DNA from: Saccharibacillus sp. CPCC 101409
Lineage (GTDB): Bacteria; Bacillota; Bacilli; Paenibacillales; Paenibacillaceae
Direction of reading: 5' to 3'
DNA: 64,000 bases
NCBI RefSeq assembly: GCF_030518235.1
Contig: NZ_JAULSA010000002.1
Span: forward strand, 434,001 to 498,000
Part shown: positions 34,068 through 42,303 of the stretch, piece by piece
Numbering within the stretch: the stretch's first letter is position 1
Layout of the letters: each line of letters starts with the position of its first letter
Made by a program: the position numbers and the translations under genes
Notes under the pieces: model-generated
What the model saw: the letters and a program-made list of their open reading frames with translations, nothing else
The model's database searches: none
What the model was told of the DNA's origin: nothing

Positions 34068-35825
34068 TTACGCGTTTTTAACGGCGCTCGGCAGAGCTTT
34101 GATCAGATCTTCGTCGGGCGTGACGAACAGGGTCTTTTGATGATCGTAGATCACGAAGCCCGGTTTGGAACCGCTCGGCTTGTGCACATGGCGGATCTGG
34201 GTGGTGTCGACGGGCACGCTGCTGGAATGCTTGGCCTGGCTGAAGTAGGCGGACAGCTGGGCGGCTTCGTTCAAGGTGGCTTCGCCGTATTCGGCGCTGC
34301 GGATCACGACGTGCGAACCCGGAATGTCTTTGGTGTGCAGCCAGGTGTCGCCGGAGTGCGCCAGCCGGTTGGTAATGTATTCGTTTTGCAGATTGTTTTT
34401 GCCGACATAGATCTCGATGCCTTCGGAAGACGTATAGACGTGCAGCGTCGGTTTGTCGTTCTTTTTTTTCTTTTTGGCGCCGCGGGCAACTCGGTTGCGG
34501 ACATAGCCCTGCTCGGCCAACTCGGCGCGGATCTCGTCGACATCGCGCAGGGTGGCGTCGTTCAACTGCTGAAGCAGATTGTCCATATAAGAAATTTCCG
34601 CGTGCGTTTTCTTGATCTGCTCGTCGATTACGGCCAGGCTGTTTTTGTATTTGTTGTACTTTTTGAAATAGCGCTGCGCGTTGTCGGACGGACCGAGCTG
34701 CGGATCGAGCTGGATCTTGACCGGCCGCTGTTCTTCGTCGTAAAAATTGACCAGTTCGATCTCTTTCATGCCGCGTTCGAGCAGATGCAGCGAAGCGAAC
34801 AGCAGCTCTCCGTGAATGCGGTACTGCTCGGCATCCTGCGCCTCTTCGATATCGCGGTCCAGGTGGTCGAGTTTCTTCACGTTCTTGCTGCGCTCGTTCT
34901 GCAGGAACTTGAGCAGGTCGCTCACCTTCTGCTTGACTGTATCGCGGTCCGCTTTATCGCCGTAATAATGCTCCATGCAGGTGCTGATGGAATCGAAACG
35001 GCGAAGTTCGCCTTCGATCAGCGTCAGCGGCACGGCGGAGAAAACAAGCTTGCCGCGCGCGTTCAGGCCGCTGCTCGGTTCGAAGCTTCCCTCGCGGACG
35101 CCGGCCATCAGGCGATCGAACGCGGTCCAGACCGCTTCGGTCACCGATTCCCCGGCGCCAAGCGGCGTTTCGGCTGCGGAGGCGCGGTGCAGAACTTCCT
35201 GGGCAATCAGCGGACTGATGCCGGTATAGGCGTCGACGATGCGGTTGACCGGGGCCACTTCCGCGTGCTCCGACCATTTTTGCATAAATTCGTCCCGGCC
35301 GGCCTCCAGCGGATTCAGCTTGTGCTGCTGCGGAGGCTCCTGATACTGGAAGCCCGGCATCACGACGCGGTAGCTGCTGATCGCCGGCGTTACATGATGA
35401 ATGCCGTCCAGGATCGTGTTGTTCGACGCGTCGAGCAGGATGATATTGCTGTGCCGGCCCATCAGTTCGACGACCAGCTTTTTGAGCGAGACGTCGCCCA
35501 CCTCGTCGCGCTGGCGAATCCAGAAATGCAGAATGCGCTCCATGCCGACCTGCTCGATTTTTTCGATAATGCCGCCTTCGCAGTGTTTGCGCAGCAGCAT
35601 GCAGAACATCGGCGCTTCCGGCGGATTCATGTACGACTGCTCGGTAAACTGCACCCGCGGATACGTGAGGCTGGCCGACAGCAGCAGCTTTTTGCCTCCT
35701 GCGCGCGAGCGGATTTGAAACACGATATCGCTGCCCGAAGGCTGGTGCACTTTGCCGATGCGGGCTCCTTGAAGCGACTGGAGCTCGGATGCGATCGCGC
35801 GTGTGACGATTCCGTCCAATGCCAT
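34068..35825 (-). CDS. rqcH: Ribosome quality control factor RqcH (NFACT family)
   Basis: Rqc2 homolog that binds stalled 50S subunits with peptidyl-tRNA and adds alanine tails, marking the chain for degradation. 585 residues in the normal order: NFACT-N (about 1-180), a helix-hairpin and two coiled coils (about 270-440), and NFACT-R with VGKNNLQNEYITNRLAHSGDTWLHTKDIPGSHVVI. A Lys-rich patch (KKKKKNDK) sits before NFACT-R. Older names are FbpA and YloA, annotated as fibronectin-binding. GAAGG precedes the ATG. A transposon-like element lies only 23 bp upstream. Confidence 0.95.
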   Translation of the reverse strand: MALDGIVTRAIASELQSLQGARIGKVHQPSGSDIVFQIRSRAGGKKLLLSASLTYPRVQFTEQSYMNPPEAPMFCMLLRKHCEGGIIEKIEQVGMERILHFWIRQRDEVGDVSLKKLVVELMGRHSNIILLDASNNTILDGIHHVTPAISSYRVVMPGFQYQEPPQQHKLNPLEAGRDEFMQKWSEHAEVAPVNRIVDAYTGISPLIAQEVLHRASAAETPLGAGESVTEAVWTAFDRLMAGVREGSFEPSSGLNARGKLVFSAVPLTLIEGELRRFDSISTCMEHYYGDKADRDTVKQKVSDLLKFLQNERSKNVKKLDHLDRDIEEAQDAEQYRIHGELLFASLHLLERGMKEIELVNFYDEEQRPVKIQLDPQLGPSDNAQRYFKKYNKYKNSLAVIDEQIKKTHAEISYMDNLLQQLNDATLRDVDEIRAELAEQGYVRNRVARGAKKKKKNDKPTLHVYTSSEGIEIYVGKNNLQNEYITNRLAHSGDTWLHTKDIPGSHVVIRSAEYGEATLNEAAQLSAYFSQAKHSSSVPVDTTQIRHVHKPSGSKPGFVIYDHQKTLFVTPDEDLIKALPSAVKNA

Positions 35826-35848
35826 CTATAAACGACCTTCTTTCTCTA

Positions 35849-36046
35849 GGGCGTGTACACAAACTCCGAAGGAAGCAGATTTGACTGAATTTTCGTTCTC
35901 GACAAGGAACTTTTCCGAAGGCGTGCCGGGGCACGTCAAGGGAAAGTAACGCGGCATTGAATGAATCGTACACGCTTTGAGCACGATTCATTTCGAGGGC
36001 GAAAAGGCAGGTAAAGATGCACTTCAGTGAGTTTGCGTACACGGCC
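35849..36046. mobile_element. MITE-like element with 18-bp terminal inverted repeats
   Basis: 198 bp bounded by GGGCGTGTACACAAACTC (35849-35866) and its inverted partner GAGTTTGCGTACACGGCC (36029-36046), which match in 16 of 18 positions. Both ends are flanked by TA (35847-35848 and 36047-36048), consistent with a TA target duplication. There is no coding capacity. Inside, AATGAATCGT and ACGATTCATT (35960-35969, 35983-35992) form a hairpin. The shape fits a non-autonomous derivative of an IS5 or IS630/mariner-like element. The remaining gap 36049-36300 up to dapF shows nothing I can support. Confidence 0.75.
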
Positions 36047-36326
36047 TACGTCCGTATTGTTCCAAACCGGGTCGAGACGCGTAAAAACACAAAGTTTCGC
36101 GCACAAAATCAATAGAAATCGCGCCCCGGTTCGGGTATCTTAATTAATGTAGCTTTTGCGGTCTCCCCGGCGGGGAAGTCCGCGTCCGGAACCTGCCGCA
36201 GCGGCGGGCCGGACAAGAAGCGGCATGATCTATATTGAGCGAAACGGGCGCTTTCGTCAACTTGCCGGAACCGGGAAGGGAGGCGGGACGCGCCGTTTCG
36301 AAAACGATAAGGAGCGGAAACAAACC

Positions 36327-37163
36327 ATGGAATTCACCAAAATGCACGGGCTGGGCAACGACTTTATTATCGTGTACGGGGAGCGGGAGCTGCCGTCGAA
36401 CGCCGCGGAGCTTGCGGTGCGCGTGTGCGACCGCTTTTTCGGCATCGGCGCGGACGGTCTCGTCTATATCCTGCCGTCGGCCAAAGCGGATTTCATGATG
36501 CGCATCATGAACTCGGACGGTTCGGAAGCGGAGCAGTGCGGCAACGCGATCCGCTGCGTGGCGAAATACGTGTACGACCGCAAGCTCGTATCCGGCGAGA
36601 GCCTGACGATCGAAACGATCGGAGCCGGCGTACAGCCGCTGACGATCTCGGCCGAAAACGGCGTCGCCCGCACGGTGCGAGTCGATATGGGCGCTCCGGT
36701 GCTCGAAGGCGCGAAGATTCCGGTCGCCGTCGACGGCGAGTCCGTCGTCGATCGGCCGATCGAAGCGCTGGGCGAGTCTTTTCAATTCACCGCCGTATCG
36801 ATGGGCAATCCGCACTGCGTGATTTACGTGGACGACGCGGTGAGCTTCGACCTCGCCAAGTGGGGGCCGGCGCTGGAGAAACATCCGCTGTTCCCCAAGA
36901 AGGTGAACGTGGAATTCGCGACCGTCAACCATCCTAGGCAGATCGACATGCGCGTCTGGGAACGGGGAGCGGGGCCGACGCTGGCCTGCGGCACGGGAGC
37001 CTGCGCGACGCTCGTTTCGTCGGTGCTCAACGGGCTGAGCGGCCGCGAAGCGACCGTATCGCTCAAAGGCGGCGACCTGTTTATCGAATGGAGCGAAGCC
37101 GACAACCACGTGTATATGACCGGACCGGCGGCATTTGTGTACACGGGCGAACTGATCGGTTAA
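36327..37163 (+). CDS. dapF: Diaminopimelate epimerase
   Basis: Converts LL- to meso-diaminopimelate for lysine and peptidoglycan. PLP-independent, using two cysteines: Cys71 in EQCGNAIRC and Cys221 in ACGTGACA. Begins MEFTKMHGLGNDFI, with GNPHCVIYVDD in the middle; 278 residues is normal. AAGGAG sits 12 bp before ATG 36327, and the similarity to DapF starts exactly there, so the longer upstream reading frame is dismissed. Single gene with terminator. Confidence 0.97.
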   Translation: MEFTKMHGLGNDFIIVYGERELPSNAAELAVRVCDRFFGIGADGLVYILPSAKADFMMRIMNSDGSEAEQCGNAIRCVAKYVYDRKLVSGESLTIETIGAGVQPLTISAENGVARTVRVDMGAPVLEGAKIPVAVDGESVVDRPIEALGESFQFTAVSMGNPHCVIYVDDAVSFDLAKWGPALEKHPLFPKKVNVEFATVNHPRQIDMRVWERGAGPTLACGTGACATLVSSVLNGLSGREATVSLKGGDLFIEWSEADNHVYMTGPAAFVYTGELIG

Positions 37164-37230
37164 AAAGGGATCGAACGGAAAACGGCGCGGCCGATGCTCT
37201 TGAAGCGAGGCCGCGCCGGATAAGCAAAGC

Positions 37231-37278
37231 AAGCGAGCCTCCCTGCGCGTCGTGCGTGCAGGGGGGGCTCGCTTTTTT
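37231..37278 (+). terminator. dapF terminator
   Basis: AAGCGAGCC and CCCTGC pair with GCAGGG and GGCTCGCTT, followed by TTTTTT. A second GC-only stem (GGCGCGGCC/GGCCGCGCC) lies just upstream. Confidence 0.88.
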
Positions 37279-37315
37279 GGATCGAAATCGGACCGGCGGC
37301 GTAAAAACCTCCGGC

Positions 37316-38281
37316 TTACAGATCGAGCGGACGCAGATTCGCTTCGATCTCGGCGCGGCGGTGTTCCAGGAACGAAGGCAGGCCGAGCTTCTCGCCCAGC
37401 GATTCGACCGGTTCGTCGATATCGAATCCCGGAGTGTCGGTCGAAAGCTCGAACAGGATGCCGTTCGGCTCGCGGAAATACAGCGCTCGGAAGTAGTCCC
37501 GGTCGACGCGGCCCGAATTCGGCAGGCCGCTGGCGGCGATGCGGTCGATCCATTTGGCGTATTCTTCTTCATTCGGGATGCGGAACGCCACATGGTGAAC
37601 GCCGCCGCGTCCGAGCCGGGCGCGCGGCAGATCCGGCCGGGCTTCCACATGCACTTCGGCGCCGGAGCCGCCTTCGCCCGTGGCGAACACTTCGATCTCG
37701 GCGAAGTCGCCGGCGAGCGAAGGGTACGAACCGACTTTGCGGAAACCGAGCAGCTGCGTCAGCGCGAGCGCGGTCGGCTTCGGATCGCCGACGGTCAGCG
37801 TAACCGGGCCGAGGCCGACGACGGCGTGTTCGAGCGGAATGCCGTCCGCCGCCCACGGGGTGCCGGGCGCGACGCCGCTTTCGTCGTTGTCGGCGGCAAG
37901 AATCAGGCGGGTGCCTTCGAAGTCTTCGAAAGCCAGCGTATCGCGGCCCGCCCGGCCTTCGATCTCTTCGCGCTTGACGCCGAAGAAGTCGAGCCGCGAA
38001 GCCCAGAATTCCAGCGAGGCCGTGGTCGGCACTCTGAGCGAAGTAGCGGAGATGCTGGAGATCCCGTGATAGGAAGGCCCGATTCCCGGATAGTCGAAGT
38101 AAGTCACTTCCGTGCCGGGGCTTGCCACCGCGTCGCCGTAGAACAAATGATAAGACGTTGTATTGTCCTGATTGACGGACTTTTTGACCAGGCGCATGCC
38201 CAGTACCTTCGTGAAAAATTCAAAGTTCTTCTCGGCTTTGCCGGTCATGATCGAGACGTGATGCTGTCCGAGCAGATGCAT
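37316..38281 (-). CDS. Ring-cleaving dioxygenase, glyoxalase fold (MhqO/MhqA type)
   Basis: 321 residues with two vicinal-oxygen-chelate modules: LGQHHVSIMTGKAEKNFEFFTKVLGMRLVKKSVNQDNTTSYHLFYGD and GRGGVHHVAFRIPNEEEYAKW with a later YFREPNGILFEL. Putative metal ligands are the His of QHHV, His of VHHVAF and Glu of FEL. Bacillus MhqA/MhqO/MhqE enzymes of this family act in quinone and aromatic electrophile resistance. ATG 38281 is chosen because GGGAG lies 9 bp away; ATG 38290 directly abuts it. A palindromic operator overlaps the transcription start. Confidence 0.9.
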   Translation of the reverse strand: MHLLGQHHVSIMTGKAEKNFEFFTKVLGMRLVKKSVNQDNTTSYHLFYGDAVASPGTEVTYFDYPGIGPSYHGISSISATSLRVPTTASLEFWASRLDFFGVKREEIEGRAGRDTLAFEDFEGTRLILAADNDESGVAPGTPWAADGIPLEHAVVGLGPVTLTVGDPKPTALALTQLLGFRKVGSYPSLAGDFAEIEVFATGEGGSGAEVHVEARPDLPRARLGRGGVHHVAFRIPNEEEYAKWIDRIAASGLPNSGRVDRDYFRALYFREPNGILFELSTDTPGFDIDEPVESLGEKLGLPSFLEHRRAEIEANLRPLDL

Positions 38282-38315
38282 AATGCTCATCTCCCAAATC
38301 TTTTTTTTGGTTTAT

Positions 38316-38336
38316 TTATTAAAGCAACTTTAATAA
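38316..38336 (-). promoter_or_regulatory. Palindromic operator at the dioxygenase transcription start
   Basis: TTATTAAAG-CAA-CTTTAATAA, a perfect 9-bp inverted repeat with a 3-bp spacer, immediately downstream of the -10. Size and place fit a MarR-family repressor such as the MhqR/YodB/HypR group that controls these genes in Bacillus. Confidence 0.65.
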
Positions 38337-38340
38337 TTTC

Positions 38341-38369
38341 AGTATATATCTTTACTTAAAGAGAATCAA
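38341..38369 (-). promoter_or_regulatory. Dioxygenase gene promoter
   Basis: Minus strand TTGATT (38364-38369), 17-bp spacer, TATACT (38341-38346). Start predicted near 38334, inside the operator. Confidence 0.7.
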
Positions 38370-38474
38370 GTCCGTTTTGCAAAAACGGGTTCTTCGAAGC
38401 GGAGGAAAAGAACGGCCGCCCCGCAAAGCGGAAGGAAGCCGGAAAACGAAAATGCGATGCTGCGTTCGTACCCC

Positions 38475-38503
38475 TTGTTTCGGATTCCATAATCCATTAA
38501 AAT
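38475..38503 (+). promoter_or_regulatory. Promoter of the yicC-remA-gmk-rpoZ unit
   Basis: TTGTTT (38475-38480), 17-bp spacer, TAAAAT (38498-38503). The predicted start near 38510 leaves a very short leader. Confidence 0.6.
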
Positions 38504-38524
38504 AGGGTAACGGATGTGATGACG

Positions 38525-39412
38525 ATGTCTTTCAGCATGACCGGCTACGGTCAGTCCGCCATGCAGCGCGGCGGATACAAAATTCAATTTGAGGTCAAAT
38601 CCGTCAATCATCGCTACTGCGAAGTCGTACTTCGGATGCCCCGGGAATGGAACAGTTTCGAGGAAGGTCTCCGGCGGCTCGTACAGCAGCATGTCAAACG
38701 CGGGCGGATTGACGTATACGTCACGCGGGAGAGCGAATCGGCGGGAACGGCGCTGGCGCTCGACCGCGCGGCGGCCGAATCTTATATCAAGGCCGCCGAA
38801 GAACTGGCACGGGTTTACGGAATCGACGGACGGCTGAGCGCTTCGGAACTGCTGGCCCTGCCCGACGTGATGGTTCCTTCGGAAGCTTCGGCGCCGGAGG
38901 AAGAGAACGCGGATTGGGAACCGGTCCTGCTCGAAGGTCTGGGCAAAGCGCTCGAGGAACTGGTGCGCATGCGAGGTTCGGAAGGAAGCCACCTGTCGGA
39001 AGACTGCCGGATTCGCCTGGACAACCTGGCCGCTTCCCATGCCGAGCTGAAGCGGCTTGCGCCGACGGTGGTCGAAGATTACCGGAGCCGGCTCCGGCAG
39101 CGCCTGACGGAACTGCAGGATGGAAGCTTCGCGCTCGACGAGCACCGCATCGGCATGGAAGTGGCGCTGTTCGCCGACCGGTGCAGCATCGACGAGGAAC
39201 TGGCGAGGCTGGGCAGCCATTTCGGCCAGTGCCGCGAACTGCTGGCCGGCGCGGAACCGAAAGGACGCAAGCTCGACTTCCTCATTCAGGAAATGAACAG
39301 AGAGGTCAATACGATCGGATCGAAGGCGAATCATTTGGCGCTCGGAGGCCATGTCGTCGAGATGAAAGCGGAGCTTGAGAAGATGCGCGAGCAGGCCGCC
39401 AATCTCGAATAA
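38525..39412 (+). CDS. yicC: YicC family endoribonuclease
   Basis: 295 residues of the YicC/YloC family: SMTGYGQSAMQRGGYKIQFEVKSVNHRY at the start and DFLIQEMNREVNTIGSKANHL at the end. Members are reported to cleave RNA and in E. coli affect sRNA decay. The start is ambiguous among GTG 38516, ATG 38519 and ATG 38525; 38525 fits the family start and the short leader. First gene of an operon in the same order as Bacillus yloC-remA-gmk-rpoZ, 63 bp before remA. Confidence 0.92.
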   Translation: MSFSMTGYGQSAMQRGGYKIQFEVKSVNHRYCEVVLRMPREWNSFEEGLRRLVQQHVKRGRIDVYVTRESESAGTALALDRAAAESYIKAAEELARVYGIDGRLSASELLALPDVMVPSEASAPEEENADWEPVLLEGLGKALEELVRMRGSEGSHLSEDCRIRLDNLAASHAELKRLAPTVVEDYRSRLRQRLTELQDGSFALDEHRIGMEVALFADRCSIDEELARLGSHFGQCRELLAGAEPKGRKLDFLIQEMNREVNTIGSKANHLALGGHVVEMKAELEKMREQAANLE

Positions 39413-39475
39413 CGGCCGGGCGCCGGCCCGATAAACGAGAGAGTAACCGAACTTAATTAGGGGGAAAACCTGGAC

Positions 39476-39736
39476 ATGGCAATCAAGCTCATCAATATCG
39501 GCTTCGGGAACATTGTATCGGCCAACCGAATCATTTCCATCGTAAGCCCGGAATCCGCGCCGATCAAGCGCATCATTCAGGAGGCTCGCGACAGGCATAT
39601 GCTGATCGACGCGACATACGGCCGCAGAACGCGCGCCGTTATTATCACCGACAGCGATCATGTCATTTTGTCGGCGGTTCAGCCGGAGACGGTGGCTCAC
39701 CGACTGTCGACCAAAGACGACGATAACGACGAATAA
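39476..39736 (+). CDS. remA: Extracellular matrix regulator RemA (DUF370)
   Basis: 86-residue DNA-binding regulator. In B. subtilis RemA activates matrix and osmoprotection operons. It matches throughout: [32 protein letters not shown] and the [23 protein letters not shown] core with the Arg residues used for DNA contact. The C-terminal tail is acidic (STKDDDNDE). GGGGGAAA precedes the ATG. It nearly abuts gmk. Confidence 0.95.
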   Translation: MAIKLINIGFGNIVSANRIISIVSPESAPIKRIIQEARDRHMLIDATYGRRTRAVIITDSDHVILSAVQPETVAHRLSTKDDDNDE

Positions 39737-39747
39737 TGGAGAGAACT

Positions 39748-40320
39748 ATGTCTAAAGGGTTACTGATTGTACTGTCCGGACCTTCGGGAGTCGGCAAGGG
39801 AACGGTGTGCAGCGCGCTGCGCAAAAGATTGACCGGGCTGGTATACTCGGTGTCGGCGACGACCCGGTCGCCCCGGGCGGGCGAACAGCACGGCGTAAAT
39901 TATTTTTTCAAAAGCCGCGACGAGTTCCTGACCATGATCGAAAACGATCAGCTGCTCGAATATGCGCAGTACGTCGACAATTATTACGGCACGCCCCGCG
40001 ATTTCGTCGAACAGACGATCGAAGCGGGCAACGATATCATTTTGGAGATCGAAGTGCAGGGCGCGCTCAAAGTGAAAGAAACGTTTCCGGACGGCGTGTT
40101 TATTTTCCTGACTCCGCCTTCGATCGACGAACTGCGGGAGCGGATCGTCGGACGCGGCACGGAAACGGCGTCGGTGATCGACAACCGTCTGTCCGTGGCC
40201 GAAGACGAGATCGCCCTGATGCGCCATTACGATTATTCCGTCGTCAACGACGAAGTCGATCTGGCCTGTATGCGGATCGAATCGATCATTGTGGCGGAAC
40301 ACTGCCGGATCGTCAAGTAG
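39748..40320 (+). CDS. gmk: Guanylate kinase
   Basis: ATP-dependent GMP to GDP kinase, also relevant to (p)ppGpp control. 190 residues. P-loop GPSGVGKGT at about 9-17, GMP-binding [19 protein letters not shown], then [11 protein letters not shown] and [22 protein letters not shown]. Start at ATG 39748 after GGAGAG; the in-frame ATG at 39736 overlaps the remA stop. Cotranscribed with remA and rpoZ. Confidence 0.97.
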   Translation: MSKGLLIVLSGPSGVGKGTVCSALRKRLTGLVYSVSATTRSPRAGEQHGVNYFFKSRDEFLTMIENDQLLEYAQYVDNYYGTPRDFVEQTIEAGNDIILEIEVQGALKVKETFPDGVFIFLTPPSIDELRERIVGRGTETASVIDNRLSVAEDEIALMRHYDYSVVNDEVDLACMRIESIIVAEHCRIVK

Positions 40321-40419
40321 AACCAAGGCTTCGGCCGACCAGATTGCCGGATAACCGGAAGCTTCCCCGCCGGCGCGCGGGCGTACGGGAACGGGGAGCG
40401 AAGAGAGGACGATATTCAT

Positions 40420-40659
40420 ATGCTGTATCCTTCCATCGACAAGATCATGACCAAAGTAGACAGTAAGTATTCCCTGGTCGTAGCGGCCAGCAGACGGGCC
40501 AGACAGCTGCGCGAAGGTTCGGAAACCGAACTTCAGCGGGCCAAATCGCACAAATACGTAGGCGTGGCGCTCGAAGAGATTTACGGCGATTACATCCGCC
40601 TCGAAGCGCGCGACGAGAACGAAGTCGTCGAAGAGCAAAAAGGCAAACGCAACCTGTAG
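40420..40659 (+). CDS. rpoZ: RNA polymerase omega subunit
   Basis: 79 residues: MLYPSIDKIMTKVDSKYSLVVAASRRARQLREG is the omega core and the KSHKYVGVALEEIYGDYI segment follows. It helps assemble and stabilise the RNA polymerase beta' subunit. 99 bp after gmk, the usual neighbour. The 220 bp from its stop to coaBC hold no gene and end in a terminator. Confidence 0.95.
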   Translation: MLYPSIDKIMTKVDSKYSLVVAASRRARQLREGSETELQRAKSHKYVGVALEEIYGDYIRLEARDENEVVEEQKGKRNL

Positions 40660-40836
40660 TATACGTTCCGATAAGCGGCGCATAAGCCGGAACAACGCCG
40701 GCGATTGCGGCTGCCCACGGACCGGATATATCCGATAAGCAGTCGGCGGAGCCCGCAGCGGCGGAGAAGCGCGTTTCCGGAAAGCGGAAGCACGATTGTT
40801 CTCCGGGCAAACACATCGCGGAAACGGCTCCGATCT

Positions 40837-40864
40837 TAACAACCGAAAGGTTGTTATTTTTTTT
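40837..40864 (+). terminator. Terminator abutting the coaBC ribosome site
   Basis: TAACAACC, loop GAAA, GGTTGTTA, then eight T (40857-40864). The next bases are the coaBC ribosome site CAGGAGGGGG. There is no room for a promoter between them. Confidence 0.85.
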
Positions 40865-40881
40865 CAGGAGGGGGAAACGAA

Positions 40882-42303
40882 ATGTTGAACGGGAAAAAGA
40901 TTCTGCTCGGCGTAACGGGAGGAATCGCGGCTTACAAAGCCGCGGCGCTGTGCAGCCAGCTGGTCAAAGCGGGAGCGGACGTGCATGTGATCATGACGGA
41001 ATCCGCGCTGCGCTTTATCCCGGCTCTGACGCTCCAGGTGCTGACGCGAAACGATGTTTATACCGATACGTTCGACGAACGCAACCCGAAAGTCGTCAAC
41101 CATATCGATCTGGCCGACAAAGCCGACCTGGTGCTGATTGCGCCGGCGACGGCGAATATCATCGGCAAGCTGGCCAACGGCATCGCCGACGACATGCTGT
41201 CCACGACGCTGCTGGCCGTGACCGCTCCGGTCATGATCGCGCCGGCGATGAATGTGCATATGTACAGTCATCCGGCCGTCGTGCACAATATGCGCGTCCT
41301 GACCGACCGAGGCGTCATGATGATCGAGCCGGGCAGCGGAATGCTGGCCTGCGGTTATGTCGGCAAAGGACGTCTGGAAGAGCCGGAAACGATCGTGGAA
41401 GTGGTGCGCAGCTTCTTCGGCGACCGGACGGCGAACGCCGCCGGCGCTTTCGCCGCGGCATCGACGGAACCTTCCATTGAAACGCAGAGCGAGTTCCTCG
41501 ATCCGGGGCCGCAGGCGTTCCCGATCGTTTCGCCCGAAGAAACCGCGGGGGCGGACGGCGTGCTTGGGATCGGCTCGGCGCCGGAATCGGCGGAAGAAGC
41601 CGAGGCTTCTTCCGATGCGCTTCTTCAACGCTCCGAAGACCGTCCGCTCGCGGGCAAGAAGATCGTCGTGACGGCGGGCGGCACGATCGAACGAATCGAT
41701 CCCGTGCGCTATATCACGAACGATTCTTCCGGCAAAATGGGCGCGGCGCTCGCCATGGCGGCCCGGGATATGGGCGCGCAGGTCAAGCTGATCGCCGGCA
41801 AAGTGCAGATCCCGCTGCCGGCCGGCATCGAAACAATCCGGATCGAATCGGCCGAGGACATGTACGAGGCCTGCTTGAACGAATGGCCGAATACCGACGT
41901 GCTGATTATGTCGGCGGCGATCGCCGATTATCGGCCGAAATCGAGCGCCCCGCGCAAAATCAAAAAGCTGGGCGACACCATGTCGCTGCAGTTGGTCAAA
42001 ACGGTCGATGTGCTGCAGACGCTCGGCGCGCAGAAAGAGCATCAGTTCCTGATCGGCTTCGCGGCGGAAACGCACGATCTCGACGTATACGCGGCCGAGA
42101 AGCTCCAGCGTAAAAACTGCGACCTGCTGGTCGCCAACGACGTGACCCAGACAGGCGCGGGATTCGGCAGCGATACGAATATCGTGCGGCTGTTCGGGCG
42201 CGAAGGCGAGATCGGCGCGCTGCCAAAGCAGTCCAAATACAGCACGGCGCGCGAAATTCTGCTCGAAGCGTCGCGCCGAATGAGCGAGGGAGCGCTGCGA
42301 TGA
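40882..42303 (+). CDS. coaBC: Bifunctional phosphopantothenoylcysteine decarboxylase/synthetase
   Basis: Two consecutive steps of coenzyme A synthesis. 473 residues, about 65 longer than B. subtilis CoaBC. CoaC half (1 to about 180): GVTGGIAAYKAAALCSQLVKAG, NHIDLADKADLVLIAPATANIIGKLANGIADD with its His, PAMN and GMLACG with the flap Cys. CoaB half (from about 255): VTAGGTIERIDPVRYITNDSSGKMG and AAIADYRPK with the catalytic Lys. The extra length is an acidic Ala/Glu/Pro linker at about 185-252. The stop overlaps the priA start by 4 bp. Confidence 0.96.
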   Translation: MLNGKKILLGVTGGIAAYKAAALCSQLVKAGADVHVIMTESALRFIPALTLQVLTRNDVYTDTFDERNPKVVNHIDLADKADLVLIAPATANIIGKLANGIADDMLSTTLLAVTAPVMIAPAMNVHMYSHPAVVHNMRVLTDRGVMMIEPGSGMLACGYVGKGRLEEPETIVEVVRSFFGDRTANAAGAFAAASTEPSIETQSEFLDPGPQAFPIVSPEETAGADGVLGIGSAPESAEEAEASSDALLQRSEDRPLAGKKIVVTAGGTIERIDPVRYITNDSSGKMGAALAMAARDMGAQVKLIAGKVQIPLPAGIETIRIESAEDMYEACLNEWPNTDVLIMSAAIADYRPKSSAPRKIKKLGDTMSLQLVKTVDVLQTLGAQKEHQFLIGFAAETHDLDVYAAEKLQRKNCDLLVANDVTQTGAGFGSDTNIVRLFGREGEIGALPKQSKYSTAREILLEASRRMSEGALR

